The translations under genes and the position numbers were made by a program. From the NCBI GenBank assembly GCA_903813345.2, contig CAIIXF020000004.1, positions 1,468,513 through 1,528,512 of the forward strand: 60,000 nucleotides of DNA, given 5' to 3'. The number at the start of each line of letters is the position of its first letter. The stretch's first letter is position 1. The stretch is from Owenia fusiformis (lineage: Eukaryota; Annelida; Polychaeta; Sabellida; Oweniidae). This document shows positions 32,594 through 44,717 of the stretch, piece by piece. Below the pieces are notes generated by a model, which worked only from the letters and a program-made list of their open reading frames with translations, had not been told where the DNA came from and made no database searches.

Positions 32594-35500
32594 CTAAAAA
32601 TCATTTTGAACGTTTCAGAAGATGATCAAGTTGCACCAAAACCTATTAGAACTACAATACAGTGAACTATTATATGGATTTCTGCCAGTATTAGTATCAG
32701 GCAGTGTAGTAAAGAACAAAGTATATACTATTGCTAACAATTTTTGACAGTTTTTTGACTTGGAGAATTTTCGGCCATATATCCCTCGTTACAAAAGAAC
32801 ACTGTTACCTTCGTCTCAATGATGTTCCCTGGGGATTTCAACATTTTGAAATACGATTTAACTGTTTCTCAAATATAGTTTTTGAGATTCCAATGGTCAA
32901 CATAGAATATTTCACAATTTTAGTGTTTTTTCTAAGCAATCAAACCTGCACATCGCTCCAAAATGCAATATGTACACATATATTGTTTTTACATTTTCAA
33001 GCTCTAATATGATGTTTATGTAAATAAAAATTGTTTTTTCGGCATAATATCAAAGAACAATCATTTAGTTAAAAAATAAAAAAAAGTTTGTGCGGGACTC
33101 GAACCCGGGCCTCTTGCGTACTGAGCGAGCATTCTACCGCAAGGCCACCGATGTATTTTGAACTTCGGAGAAATTGAACACGAATTAACTTAATGCTATA
33201 ATTCGGAAGTGACGTCACGTTCTTAATTTAGAAACCTTTTCAAAATCATATCGTCGTCACCAATCGAAGTAATTCGATGAACAATCTTTGAAATGACACA
33301 TTCATCGTAAGTATTTATACACAAGATTTGCCCCATTTGTTCATCATTCTATAATCTTTCATTAAGCTCAAAATGATAAAGTTCACCCCGAAACAACCCA
33401 AGATTGCGTTTTGGAGCGATGTGCAGGTTTAATTTGCCGGGCCTAAAGTGTCAATATTGGACAAAAGAGGGTGTGGCACTTTCCTAATGGGTTACAAGTA
33501 GAATCAGATCTTCGCCCCGAAACACACTTTGGAGTACTTAACTTTATAAAGATTATACGTCACACTTATGCTGTATATATCAAATGTTAGTATCAAGTGA
33601 TTGAACTCCTCCTGCATTATATGAGTGTGAAAATCTTTCAAACTACTTTTAAGACTAAAAATGTGTGTCCCCCCCTTTGGATAAACCCTGTATCCAAAAC
33701 CTCCCAGTACATAACCCTTATGTAATACATCAGTTTTGTCGCTATGACGTGAACTATGCCTTCGTTCTTGACCGAATACAGAGCATCCAAAAGTCGGCCT
33801 ATATTGGTAGAATTCATTTTTCACGTAATAGTGACATAACCTCTAATTATAGTAGCCGGGACAAAACAAGTCATTCCTCTTTTTTTTCCTGTTAATTATT
33901 TTTAATTCACATTAATTTTTCATGAAATTTCTACAGGATGACCTTCAGAACATTTCTAAAATATAAAAATATTTATTTCACTCATACTTAATTTTCATTT
34001 TCTTTTCAGCTTTTTGGAAATGATGGCAAACTTCTGTTAAAGTGACTTTCACAGACTTTAGAGGCTGAAATTTGGGATTTCAAGAAATACTTTTCAAGAA
34101 AATATTCTTACCTTTCTATTAGGATGGATTTATGTGCCAAAAATAACTGATCCGTGAATATATATCATTTTGAAAATTGGAAGCAAGAATTTTCTTTTGG
34201 AGGCCATTTTTGACATTCATGACAGGAAACAGATTTTCAAAATGAAAACTGGATTAACAGCATTAAGTCTGAATTTGGATCATAATATTTACTCAGATAT
34301 TATGCATTCTAATATTATTAGCATGATTATTGACTACTATGTAATAATTGTGGTGGAGTGGAATTTTTTTCTAATATTAAGAATGGATATTAAAAAATAC
34401 ATCTCAAAATTCAAGCTGAGGCTATGACATAGTGGTTAAAGCATCAGGCTTGTAACCATGATTTTGCAGGTTCAAATCCCGGCCATGGCAAATCATTTTC
34501 TTTATTTCTGAGCCACAATATATTTTCTTTTTCTCATTTCATATGGCACAGTGTCATGCTTATTACTTTTTGAGGTTTTATAATATAGGTAAAATGTCTG
34601 TGTGTTGCTTTAATGGACCATTTATTATTATTGTTAAATTTTTTTCGATTGTTGTCCAGTCATTGCTTTTGAAAGCTAGCATATGTATTGGTTTACATAG
34701 TACATGTATTCACTTGTTATTTTATTTTGTTTAACAGAAAATATTAGTCAAAATATGATATGATTTATTAGTTGATGATACGTTTTGACCTAATACTATG
34801 TTTTGATCTAATGTCATCCTACTTCTTACCGCTGCCTGCCCCTTTACTATTTCTTGTCCAAACCTCTTTGTGTAGTCGATGACATGTATCTCTTGCACAA
34901 AAATATATTATTAACCCCATTGAAGGTCGGAATTTAAGCAATTCATGAATTAAGCTAGTATCAAACATCACAAATGAGATATCTTCAATCAAAAGTATTT
35001 AACACGATGTTTGAGTTGGCATCTCAGTAAAACAAGGGACATAAGTCTACAACAGAATGACAGTGTCCAAGGTAGACAAAGTCCTAAATAAGTGAGTCTA
35101 AATTTAATTTGAATTTTAAATCAGGTCAATGTATATAAACTATTTTTTATATTAGACAAGGGTAACAAATGAAACCATTTATGTGATAATGTGAAAAGTC
35201 GTACTGGGAAACATTAATAATTAATAAATTAATATTAATCATCATTTTCAGAATAAAGACACACATTTGGGTATTCTTAGCTGAATCTGGCCATCGTTTT
35301 AGAAAATCTGTAATTACGATAGGAATCAACTATGAGTTGAGTTAAAGAAATGTTTTTGTATGTTTGGAATCCTTTGAAGATTATTCTTTGAAAATTTCAT
35401 GAAAATGATTGAGATTTGAAAATATTATCAGGTAAATAGAGAGGGATGAGTTGTTCTGTCCCGGCTACTATAAATTTGTTACTTCACAAGCACGTTTACT

Positions 35501-38468
35501 AACCATGGACATCCTCTGGACAGTAATATCTCACTTCATAATCGTAACAGCTACCCGTTTTCTGTTGGGTGTTGATGCATCCTAATCCACCTTGTAAAGT
35601 ACAGTTGTATGATGTAGGGAACACTTGATCAATTTCAGAAGAAGGAATCTGGTCTATTACTGTTCTACATTCTATTGCTGTTGGGCTCTCGCATGGTAGC
35701 CTCTAGAAGATATGGCAAAATATAAGCATTGCATATCTGCTACAGAATTCATCTGGATCGGATATGTATATCGACGAAAATATAACTTGCAGATAGTTTA
35801 CATCATATAAATTGATATAGAATTTATTTGGTATTTGAATTTTATTTCATTTAAGCTTTACATTCCAGGAAGTTAATCAAATGTTATAATCATATAAAAT
35901 ACTCACGCCTGCTTTTCTAAAATCAGCTGTTAACTCATAATCACCCTTACCACTAGGCTGATCTCGATTTAACCACGCAGACCAGCCTACTCCTGGAAAG
36001 CAGATATCGGGCATTAGTTCAATGGTATGACAGGTATATTATCTGTCTGTCTTGTGTATATACTGAAAACTAAATCCCAGAAAATCCAGAAGTATGTCAG
36101 GTTGAAGAACCATGATTTTTATGACTCGGAACCTTTAGTATTGCTCTATCACCGTCTCTATTGATTCCTGTTTTTAAAGTAAATCGCTTGGAGGTTTTTT
36201 CAAGTTATGAGGGATTTTAGCAAGGCGGCATTTTAAAGAATTATTTAGAAATATTTCTAAAAAGATATCTACACAGTGTACAAATAAAATTTATAATTAA
36301 GGACTTTACAATGTCAGAAAAGCAAATTAGGTTGTTAACTGTCTACAAGACGGTAAATAATGCCTAATTTTGTCTTTTTGTTGTTTAAAGAACTAAATGA
36401 TAGTAAAACCTGAAATGCGAGAAAGTTAAGAAATTATTTTAAGAAAATCTCAAACTCTCTTGATATGTCTGAACATTTTTCAAATATAAATTTGCACGGT
36501 GCTATGTATTTATGAAAATTAAAAGTGAATCCCTCGTGTAGATTTCTTTGAAACAAAATAATTATATCAGAATTAAAGTAATACAAGAATACACTCTTGC
36601 TTACACCCTTAATAACTTTCATATACTTGAATTGATTGAGCCCATTATAGCCAAAATAAATCAATAAATGATTATAAATGTTTTCCTGGTAGTAAAATCT
36701 GTACTTAGCTGTAGAGAGAGTGAAATCGCAAATGCTTTAAATAAAGATAATACAGAATAGGTGTACGTTGGATCAAATAATAAACCATTGTTTATTAAAG
36801 AATAATTAAAATGCTCACTCACTAAAAAATATTTGATTTATGACAAAATAGGAAAATTTGACTTTTTCCTGCCAATGGAAGTCAATTTGCTTCATGGACA
36901 ATGTACTAGCATGTACTATCTTAGCAGGGTATACAAAAGTGCAAGACATTTACAAGAACTCGATTCTTTGTAAAATATGTGACAAATAATGTCACTGGAG
37001 CCTTAATTAGAGAGCCTAGAAACTTTATACTATAGACTTACGTGTAAGAGTGTGAAATGTGAGGAGCATGCTTCGCAAGTAAAATCCTACATTAAAAATT
37101 AAATGTTATAATTGTTAAATTTCATGAAATTCATCAATTTTGACATCAAATTTTGACCCATTGCAATGGAGATATTACATTGAATTTTGCAAACTTTATA
37201 GAAGATAGAATCAAGATACAGATTTATTTACTTTATCTGGTTTTCTTTTGTTCCAAGCCAGAAACTAGTCATTCAAACAAATATGGGGGTTAACATGTAA
37301 ACCTATGAGGAAAAACCACTGGTCCTTAACTTTTTTAGAGGAGTATATTATAATAAATAACCTAAACTGAAGAAGAGAAATAAATTAGATCCGAAATGAG
37401 AATGAAATAAAATGTCTTTCCGAACCTTTAGAAATTAAATGCATTTTATTTTAATAAAGAGTGCATATATTTTTCAAACATTGAAAATATTCACTTCTTT
37501 AACGATTAAGATTTTCAGATAATACATATTGCAACATATTAAATCTAAAGGATTGGTATCGATATGGAGAACTGAATTCAACAATGTTTTTCTCTTAATT
37601 CAATCATTGAAAACATTCTGTAAAAAACACGGTATTTTATGTAATGTTGACTGATTGACAACAATTTAATGCGAAAACTATTTAGAAATATGTTATATAA
37701 CTGTTTTTGTTAACATTTTTTGTTTTTTAGTGCAATTGTTTTTGCTCCTTTCTACCAATTCTTGAGAATGAAATAAAATGTCTTTCAGAACCTTGTTGGA
37801 ACAAAATAGCATATGCAACATGTTTTAGACCTCTCAATATTATAGTTATACAAAGGAATTTTTGGTTGATTTTAAAAAAAAGTATTCAAAATTTTTTTAA
37901 AAATCCCCCCAAAATAGATAAAAAATCAAGATAAACATTTAATTTCATTAACACGATACTTTTTTAAAATCAACCAAAATTTCCTTTGTACAATTACAAT
38001 ATTGGGAGACCTAGTAAACATGTTGTGTTTATGTCGTTTTGTTCCAATGTGGTTCGGAAAGATGTTTCATTTCACTCTGAAAACATGATACCAAGAACAA
38101 AACAAGTGTTTGATGTGTTTTCTAAAACAATATAGATGAAAGTATATATATATTTTTCAAATTATATTGCTACCATGCAAAAGATGACCATTAAATTGAC
38201 GATGAGTTAAATTTTTAGATTTCTTTTATGACTGGTTTAAGAGAAACGTGTGTTCAAAAAGTTCTCCATATCGATACCACTCCTTCCACGGAAAATATCT
38301 TAATCGTTCTCTTCTGTATATCTTTAATCATATCAGATTTGTGATGAAAAATAATGATAATCTACCATTTACGGTTTGCATTATATATGATCGACACTTA
38401 CCTTGGATAAAAGTCACCATACTATGCAGGGCATAGAAATGTGCCAATATGAAAATCGAGTTTCTCAT
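30291..38468 (-). CDS. CILP-like secreted matrix protein B
   Basis: Four exons (38402-38468, 35907-35992, 35504-35702, 30291-32593) encode 884 residues, clearly paralogous to A. Order: signal peptide (MRNSIFILAHFYALHS, 1-22); WxxW domain (WSAWLNRDQPSGKGDYE, PTAIECRTV, YDYEVRYYCPED); Cys-rich segment starting CTEPESHVQELPRGC; regulatory-like fold (GEVLLGS, YTGFTGNFHFKVPKG); conserved NFVDPRDL region; basic RQRR at 448-451; and a 433-residue C-terminal half very similar to A. Exons 1-3 are the same length as in A. Exon 4 is 96 bp shorter; most of that is the TKLERG duplication present only in A. Introns are longer and hold a MITE, a SINE-like element and a hairpin element. Expected to be secreted and possibly cut at RQRR like vertebrate CILP; that is inference. 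Confidence 0.88.
32942..33430. mobile_element. 489-bp MITE in intron 3 of CILP-like B
   Basis: Terminal inverted repeats of about 26 bp: AAACCTGCACATCGCTCC at the left, and ggagcgatgtgcaggttt at the right. No ORF. It contains a tRNA-like SINE segment. Confidence 0.82.
33088..33158 (-). repeat. tRNA-like SINE segment inside the MITE
   Basis: On the minus strand gcccgggttcgagtcccgc is a good B box and T arm, and ggtggccttgcggtagaatg an A-box-like start. The arms do not close into a canonical tRNA. Probably SINE-derived. Confidence 0.5.
33431..35503. other. Rest of intron 3 of CILP-like B
   Basis: Mostly AT-rich with no exon recognised. Open frames at 33504-33824 (minus) and 34170-34427 (plus) lack family features. 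Confidence 0.45.
34418..34490 (+). repeat. tRNA-Thr-like sequence, degenerate
   Basis: A-box-like atgacatagtggttaaagc, anticodon loop cttgtaa (TGT), and ggttcaaatccc as a B box. The acceptor and T stems do not pair well, so SINE or tRNA pseudogene. Confidence 0.45.
35504..35702 (-). CDS. CILP-like B exon 3, second half of WxxW domain
   Basis: 199 bp, acceptor cttctag, donor gttagt. RLPCESPTAIECRTV to YEVRYYCPEDVH, ending one base into Gly. Confidence 0.9.
35907..35992 (-). CDS. CILP-like B exon 2 (WSAWLNRDQPSGKGDYE)
   Basis: 86 bp, acceptor ctttccag, donor gtgagt. Same phases as in A. Confidence 0.9.
35993..37547. other. Intron 1 of CILP-like B, non-repeat part
   Basis: AT-rich, no exon or known element recognised. 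Confidence 0.4.
37548..38287. repeat. Hairpin MITE family, copy 3 (longest)
   Basis: Outer ends aaggattggtatcgatatgg and ccatatcgataccactcctt; inner arms ccttgttggaacaaaa, gacctctcaatattatag and tttttggttgattttaaaaa pair with their inverses about a centre near 37925. Total arm length is about 330 bases per side. It has no ORF and lies 115 bases from exon 1. Confidence 0.82.
38402..38468 (-). CDS. CILP-like B exon 1, signal peptide
   Basis: ATG at 38468, MRNSIFILAHFYALHSMVTF, donor gtaagt; 67 bp and phase as in A. Confidence 0.85.
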
Positions 38469-38540
38469 TTTCTTTCAATGACACCACTTTTTCGATTCAG
38501 TTTCCTTTCGAATCGGCGACGTTTGCTACAAACACAGCCA

Positions 38541-38548
38541 TATTTATA
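38541..38548 (-). promoter_or_regulatory. TATA box of CILP-like B
   Basis: tataaata on the minus strand, about 75 bases before the ATG. Confidence 0.6.
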
Positions 38549-40985
38549 CTAATCTGAGTCGAGTGGGTTGTCAGAAGTATCATTTCGTTGAATTTCGTCA
38601 TTGTTATCATCTATCAATAGATATCATTGTGATATTTTATGAGATATTGTGTTCTCGATCATGACATGTTCTAATTATAAATTCTTGATAATTCCAGTTC
38701 ATTTTTATGAACATCATTCTATTGGTTCAATCAACTCTTGTCATTGATATGTACGCACAAGTGCAAAAGGGAAAGGACCAGAAATTGTACAGAACGCAGT
38801 TAGAGAATGAAAACATCTAAATGCACACAAGGCATAGGAAAACAAACCCCTGATATCCCAAAATAAAATATATTATCAAACGTCAAAAGAAACACCATTC
38901 AAATTCCATAATCAAGGACCATAATTTCAAGGGTCATTTCATCCATACAGAAACGGTATTAAAGTACATATTGAACAACAAGTATTTATTTAAATCCAAC
39001 ACTCATAAAATCAAAAATAGTTCATATACAATTTTGTATTTATACAAGATGTTTCAGATACAGTCTCAACCCCACGGTATACTAGGGAAATTTCCATTTG
39101 TACATTACAAAAAAACATTTGAAAAACAGTGAGGACTCAAACGATTCGGTGAATCACTCCAGGATGTGCAACAGCTATATTTATCCATAAGTCGATCAAC
39201 TTTTGTCAACAGTATCATTTACTGAATTTTAAAATTGCAGCAAACGATCAGTTGTTTTGTTATGTGATTGTATGAGGTATTGTGCGTAATTGCACATTCA
39301 TTTTGCTAATCTATCTTTGTTGTGGCAAATACATTGCAATTTGCTTTTCAAGCTATTGTATGAGCGCGTGTTCATTGCGGTCATGATAAGGTGACACGAT
39401 CAGATGTCACAATAAACTAGGTCGTCAAAAATAATCAACACTTTTTTGTAATATTTTTTATTGTTTTGCAATATATCAGTTTTATTTCTCTTACTATTCA
39501 CGAATTTGGCTAGTGATCTTATTTAGTTTAGAAAACACAAAAAATGAATGAGCTAAGAGTTTTAATAAAACAATTTAAACCTTTACGCTTGAAACGGAGT
39601 GTGCTATATCCAATACCTCGTACAGGAATCGAACCAAGAAACCTCTGAAGCAAGTCAGAAGCTCTACATACATGTATGAGCCATTTGGGCTAGCCACTAC
39701 AGCTAAGACTGAAATAGCGACTTACTATTGTGAGCCGTCACGTTGCCAGTACTCGACATTTTTTTCTGTTCTAAATAATTTTACCTGAACTTCAATTTCT
39801 TGTAAAATTAACTTTGGGCGTCCTTATGTGAGGAAAACATCATTAATTCACAGTGAACCTATTGCGATATTTGGCGATATTTGTGAGACAACCAATATGT
39901 CGCAATGCAACATTGTGCATTTACTACGGAAGTATGAAAACGCAACCTGCAGAAACATTGAAAAACGAACAGCTATTTCTTTCCATAGGATGAATATTGA
40001 CTTAGTACAGTCACTTTAAAGGCATATGAAACAATTATATATGAAGGCATGTATGAACGTTTTAAAAAGGTGGATGGCAGAAATTGCTACATCGGTAGTA
40101 CCATCCCCATGTTAATACAACAAAAGCGATCAAATAATGAAGTTTAATCTGTTCTTAAATAATAACTACTATTTACTCTATTCAGAAAATGGCATTTATT
40201 CAGAACTTCTGATTATAATATTGTTCCAAGAAAATCCAAAGGATATACTTATCGGCATTTAAGATAAATAAATACCAAATCAACAGTCACGTGATTCTCC
40301 TTTTTGTTTGTCTACACGTTTTGACACTTTCTTTGATTTCGTTCTTTTCGGGTATCATAATGAAATTTTTTAACAAAATTTTCTGTTTGTGCAATTCGTT
40401 TCAAAATAAAATCCCCATATTGTTACAATATACAATAAAGTAATAGCTCATAAGCATTCATTGGATATATGTTCTTGTGTATTATAGATTTGTATTCATT
40501 TTTGCATCATTGTGTTATCGTTACAAATGAGCATTATTTTTAGAGCATAAACATTTAATGTTATAGAAAAGCCATCCAGGCCTATTTGTAAAAATAAATA
40601 AAAAATGAACAGAACAAATGTTTGAGTAAATTAATGGTCTAGTGTTTCATATGTTAAGTGTTGTTTTCAATTCAAAAATGATAAGGGATTCCTGTAGTTG
40701 AACATGTACGTATTACATGTTCAACTACGTTCAAGTACGTATTAGTCTTGCGCCTAAATTGCAAAAACACAATTGTGAAACAGCAATATTTCCTTTTGCT
40801 GACAGAATTGGATGCTTCAGCAATACCCCTTAACTTGACAAAATTATTTTTATCGCAATTTAATGACACTTTTATCTGTATAGACACCATTGAAAAGGGT
40901 TTGAATACATTTGATTTATCTTGACTTAATAAGATACACCCCCCTCCATAGATTTAGCAATCAGAGGCCCTCCCCTTCTGGGTCA
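38549..40985. other. Intergenic, largely featureless
   Basis: AT-rich. A tRNA-like stretch on the minus strand (about 39612-39705, with ggttcgattcctg) is the only structured spot noticed. A 63-codon frame at 39828 is unconvincing. Confidence 0.4.
39612..39705 (-). repeat. Possible tRNA-derived SINE remnant
   Basis: Minus strand: tagtggctagcccaaatgg as a loose A box and ggttcgattcctg as a B box, 60-70 bases apart. No closed cloverleaf. Confidence 0.3.
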
Positions 40986-41001
40986 CTTATAAAAGCTTTT
41001 T

Positions 41002-41535
41002 GTGTTTGGTGATTCAGTTATAAATAAAATCATCCTACTTATACTAATGGAAAATGATCTTAGACAGCTCAAGTTGGATAGTAATCATAACAAACAATAC
41101 TCTCGCAAGAACAACATAAATATTCATGGTATCCCGGAGTCTAATGGCTCTGAGACGGTCGATCAATATGCCGATCTGGTTGTCGAAACTTTGAAGGATA
41201 AGAATATCCCAATCTCCAGGGATATGGTGGAAATCGCCCATAGAGTCCCTGGCCAACCTAAACCCGGTGTAACCAGCAAGATAATCGTTAGACTGAGATT
41301 AAGAAGCCATAAAGACATTGTAATGAAAAACAAAAAACTGCTGAAGGGATCGCCGATTCGGATTTACGAGGATGCTAGTACTCTTAATGGGAAGCTTTTG
41401 TATGATCTGAGAAAACAAAAAGATGTTGAAAATTCGTGGATGACAAACGGAAAGGTACTTGCGAAACTCAAATCCGGTAGAACAAGGGCCTTTGATATCC
41501 TGGATCATGTTGGAGAAGACTCTGAACTTTCCTAA
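41002..41535 (+). pseudogene. LINE ORF1-like RNA-binding protein, partial
   Basis: 177 codons. The middle reads NNINIHGIPESNGSE and EIAHRVPG, then KIIVRLRLRSHKDIV, KKLLKG and IRIYEDASTLNGKLLYDLRK: the RRM-like core and C-terminal domain of L1-type ORF1 proteins, which bind LINE RNA. The usual long coiled coil is missing, so the N-terminus is truncated; Met at 41041 may be as good a start as 41002. Confidence 0.72.
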
Positions 41536-42100
41536 GGCGAGTATGGTATGCTATTTGAAAACCAAACTCTGGTACACGTATTGTACCACTTGACATTTAT
41601 ACTAATATACATCGATATCGAACATTTGAAGCAACTCTGAGTCTGAGGACATTTAACCTAGTAACTATACAGAACATTGGGTATTCAGATTGATCAGTTG
41701 TGTTGAAGTTCTCCCTTTATCCTGGCTAACTCGTGTCACTTAAACATCATATCTCTTTGCTAAAACGTGAACAAATGTCTGCTTTACAAACTCTGATAAA
41801 AAATCATTAAAAGTTTTGAACTATTTACTATATAAAAACAGGATTATGTATAGGGTATTCTGTGCAAAATTCTGTAATGGTTTGTTATGACACGTGACCT
41901 GCTACAGTTTACCCCAAGTGCACTTCCGGTGTATGTACATGACATGTTTGTATGTATGATGAAGTTTGATTTTTTGGGTTCTACAAATCGCCGGGTAAAT
42001 TGTCTATATTATGATGATGTGACTAAAGATACGTTTGAGGTATGGGCTCCATGTGCGTAAATGAAGTCAACATTCCACTGTGTATAAGGTAGGGTTCTCA

Positions 42101-42607
42101 GTTTTTATCACGGACGTCAAGTACGTTTCTGGCGAAAGCTGGAGCATAGATTATTTAAGAGGACTGGAAACAAGATGGCAGTCTATGACAATTCTGGCAG
42201 TTCGTGTTGGCCTATTTATCACTATTGACTCAGTTGTTCATCTAGTTTTTCTTACCTTAGATGCTTAGTAGTCTATTTAGTATAATATTGTTTCCAAAAT
42301 TATTGTCATTTGCGATAATTAGTACTAAAAGTACTTTGAACAGATCAGCTGCCATTTGCTTGGCTTAATCGTACCAGTCCACAAAAACAGTGAAATCATA
42401 TTAAAAATACCAATAAAACTTTAAAATTGAGGCAGATGCGATACAAAAAGACTCTATTAATACAGATATACAGGTTACAGTCACCAAGATGAGCTAATTT
42501 CAGGCGAGATTCGGGAAATAAAAAGGTAGGTCATTCTTGTTTCCAGTCCTCTGAATAATCTATGCTCCGGTTCGCCAGAAACTTACTTGACGTCCGTGGT
42601 TTTTATT
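42101..42607. repeat. Foldback element between the LINE ORFs
   Basis: Arms of about 75 bases at 42101-42178 and 42532-42607 pair: cacggacgtcaagtac, gaaagctggagcatagat and gaggactggaaacaag against their complements. Non-coding, probably a MITE that inserted into or beside the LINE. Confidence 0.85.
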
Positions 42608-43556
42608 CGATATTGGCAGCTCTTGCATTTCTTGTAGATCAACAAATTCAAGTTGGCAACCTGGGTTATCACAGTGTATTGGTGATTTTATCTGGGTATT
42701 TTGCAAATAACATTGATGTATTTCAACAATATTTGTGCTTTATGCGTGTCTATTTTTAGAACACACACAAACCATTTTGCTTGTTTTTCATGATACATGT
42801 ATGTGTAACTGACGTTCTAAATATGCATAATTTTCACTTTATTTCATGCAAGGAACACTGTAACTGTTATTTTGATTGAGGGGCACTGGTAATGTTCAAA
42901 CAGCTGAGCGCGTTTTATGTTTGTGTAGTTTACCATGCTTTCACATAGCAAGTATGGATGGGAGGGGGATTGGAATGTTGCCAAACTCAATGTTTATTTA
43001 CATTTATAGTCAGGATATGGATTTCAATCAGCTGTTTGGTGCAATTCTAAGCCAACATAACAGTGTCATTATGTCTAATTTACCATCTTCAAGATATTAT
43101 GTCTTCCATATTATGTTGATTAGACTATTTGTATTCACATTTATACATGTATGATATCTGGGTTTCTCCCTTCACTTTATTTCTATTAGACCCAAAACAT
43201 ATACAGTATATGTGTTCACACTCAACACATTCACTTGAGTTCTTAAGGGATATGGCAGTCCCACTAGTTGTAGTGTATGACAATGGGGGTTGACTTAACA
43301 ACTTGGAGGGGGAGAATAGGTGCTTTTTCGAATAGAGTTGGGTTTTCTCAAACAAAAAGTTCAATTAATTACAGATTGCAAGATACATGTGATGCTGGGA
43401 ATTTTCACTATTCATACTACTGTTTGTTGATATTGGTTGTTGTACTCAGTATGGTAATAGTTGTCACACATCTCAAGTGGATATTTGTAATGCTAATATA
43501 TAATATCCATTTTAAGTCTTCAGTATCTGACTGCACTTTAATTAGCAATTTCTATC
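42608..43556. other. Spacer before LINE ORF2
   Basis: No coding similarity seen; frames at 42876 and 43277 look incidental. May be the LINE leader or unrelated sequence. Confidence 0.4.
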
Positions 43557-44717
43557 ATGTCTATTACTCGTAAACATACTAGATCTACCATGTCCCCTAG
43601 AAACATCATACTCATGTTTGCAGTAGCCAGCTCTATCTTAGTAATGGTACCAGGGATATTTACTATAGGTAATTTTGCAAATCCTAACATCATTAGACTT
43701 CTGCTTTCATTATCAAATGATATTGAACAGAATCCAGGTCCCAAAGACTATATTAATGTTTTATTTTCAAATATCAATAGTATTGCCGCAGACAATAACG
43801 CACGTTTTGATTGTCTTAAACTCTATTTGAAAGAGGAAAATATTCATATTGCTGGTCTGAGTGAAGTTGGTACTAATATCAATACTTCAGACTACAACAT
43901 TGATGGTTATCACACGCTAGATTTGAACTTGTACAACACATCTGGTCGAGGACTGTTGGTTTATATACATGAATCCTTCAGTTTTAAAGTTCGCAAGGAC
44001 CTTAATGTCGGATTGAATGATTGCATTTGGCTGGAAGTTAAAGTACAGAATAAGTCATTTCTGTATGGTCTCTTCTATAGATCTCCTTCTCAACTGGCTG
44101 TCACAAGAGACCAATACATGTACAATCTTAATGCCAATATTGAAAATGTTCTAAAGGGAAACTCTGACCTTATAATTTTTGGGGGGGATTTTAATGCCAG
44201 AAGTAAAAATTGGTGGCCAGATGATGTAAATAGTAACGTTGGTAACTTGCTTTATGACATTTGTGTGACTAACTCACTCACTCAGTTTATAGAAGAACCC
44301 ACAAGAATTACTACACAATCTAAATCCTGTCTAGATTTAATTTTTTCAAATTTTCCCGGCCGAATTTTGAAAACTGAAGTCAAACCACATATTGGTGGAA
44401 CTGATCACTGTTCGACTTTAGCATCACTTGATGTCTCACTACCAAACAAACAAAATGCGTTTTCTAAGAGATCGTGGATTTATAGCGAGGCAAATACAGT
44501 CAATCTGAATCAGGCTGTTAAGGATTTCGATTGGAACAGTATTTACCTACAAGATGATGTTAACAAAATTAAATCAGATTTCACTGCTGCACTTTTTCAT
44601 ATATTTGAATCCCATATACCAAGCAAAGTTACAACCTTGAAAACTAGTGATATGCCCTGGTTCAACAAGCATATCAAGTCAGCTCTCAATAAAAAAGATA
44701 AATTGTACAAAAAATGA
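43557..44717 (+). CDS. CR1-like LINE ORF2, 2A leader plus AP endonuclease
   Basis: 386 codons. Residues 1-54 include a hydrophobic run (IILMFAVASSILVMV), then DIEQNPGP at 55-62, matching the 2A consensus D(V/I)ExNPGP. The endonuclease follows: LFSNINSI, LSEVGTN, FGGDFNARSKNWW and GTDHCS, the catalytic Glu, Asp-Asn and Asp-His. The ORF ends at LYKK, and reverse-transcriptase-linked sequence continues in the next frame by a short overlap. 2A peptides make ribosomes skip the Gly-Pro bond; they are known in APE-type non-LTR elements. Confidence 0.85.
   Translation: MSITRKHTRSTMSPRNIILMFAVASSILVMVPGIFTIGNFANPNIIRLLLSLSNDIEQNPGPKDYINVLFSNINSIAADNNARFDCLKLYLKEENIHIAGLSEVGTNINTSDYNIDGYHTLDLNLYNTSGRGLLVYIHESFSFKVRKDLNVGLNDCIWLEVKVQNKSFLYGLFYRSPSQLAVTRDQYMYNLNANIENVLKGNSDLIIFGGDFNARSKNWWPDDVNSNVGNLLYDICVTNSLTQFIEEPTRITTQSKSCLDLIFSNFPGRILKTEVKPHIGGTDHCSTLASLDVSLPNKQNAFSKRSWIYSEANTVNLNQAVKDFDWNSIYLQDDVNKIKSDFTAALFHIFESHIPSKVTTLKTSDMPWFNKHIKSALNKKDKLYKK
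43719..43742 (+). other. 2A-like ribosome-skipping motif
   Basis: Codes DIEQNPGP, preceded by RLLLSLSN. All consensus residues are present. Skipping would release a 61-residue hydrophobic leader and start the endonuclease with Pro. Confidence 0.8.

Noticed and set aside
33088-33158. Functional tRNA gene on the minus strand
   Set aside because: Good B box, but the D and anticodon arms do not form, and it lies inside a MITE.
33504-33824. 106-codon minus-strand ORF in CILP-like B intron 3
   Set aside because: Considered as a transposase remnant, but no catalytic or family motif could be recognised.
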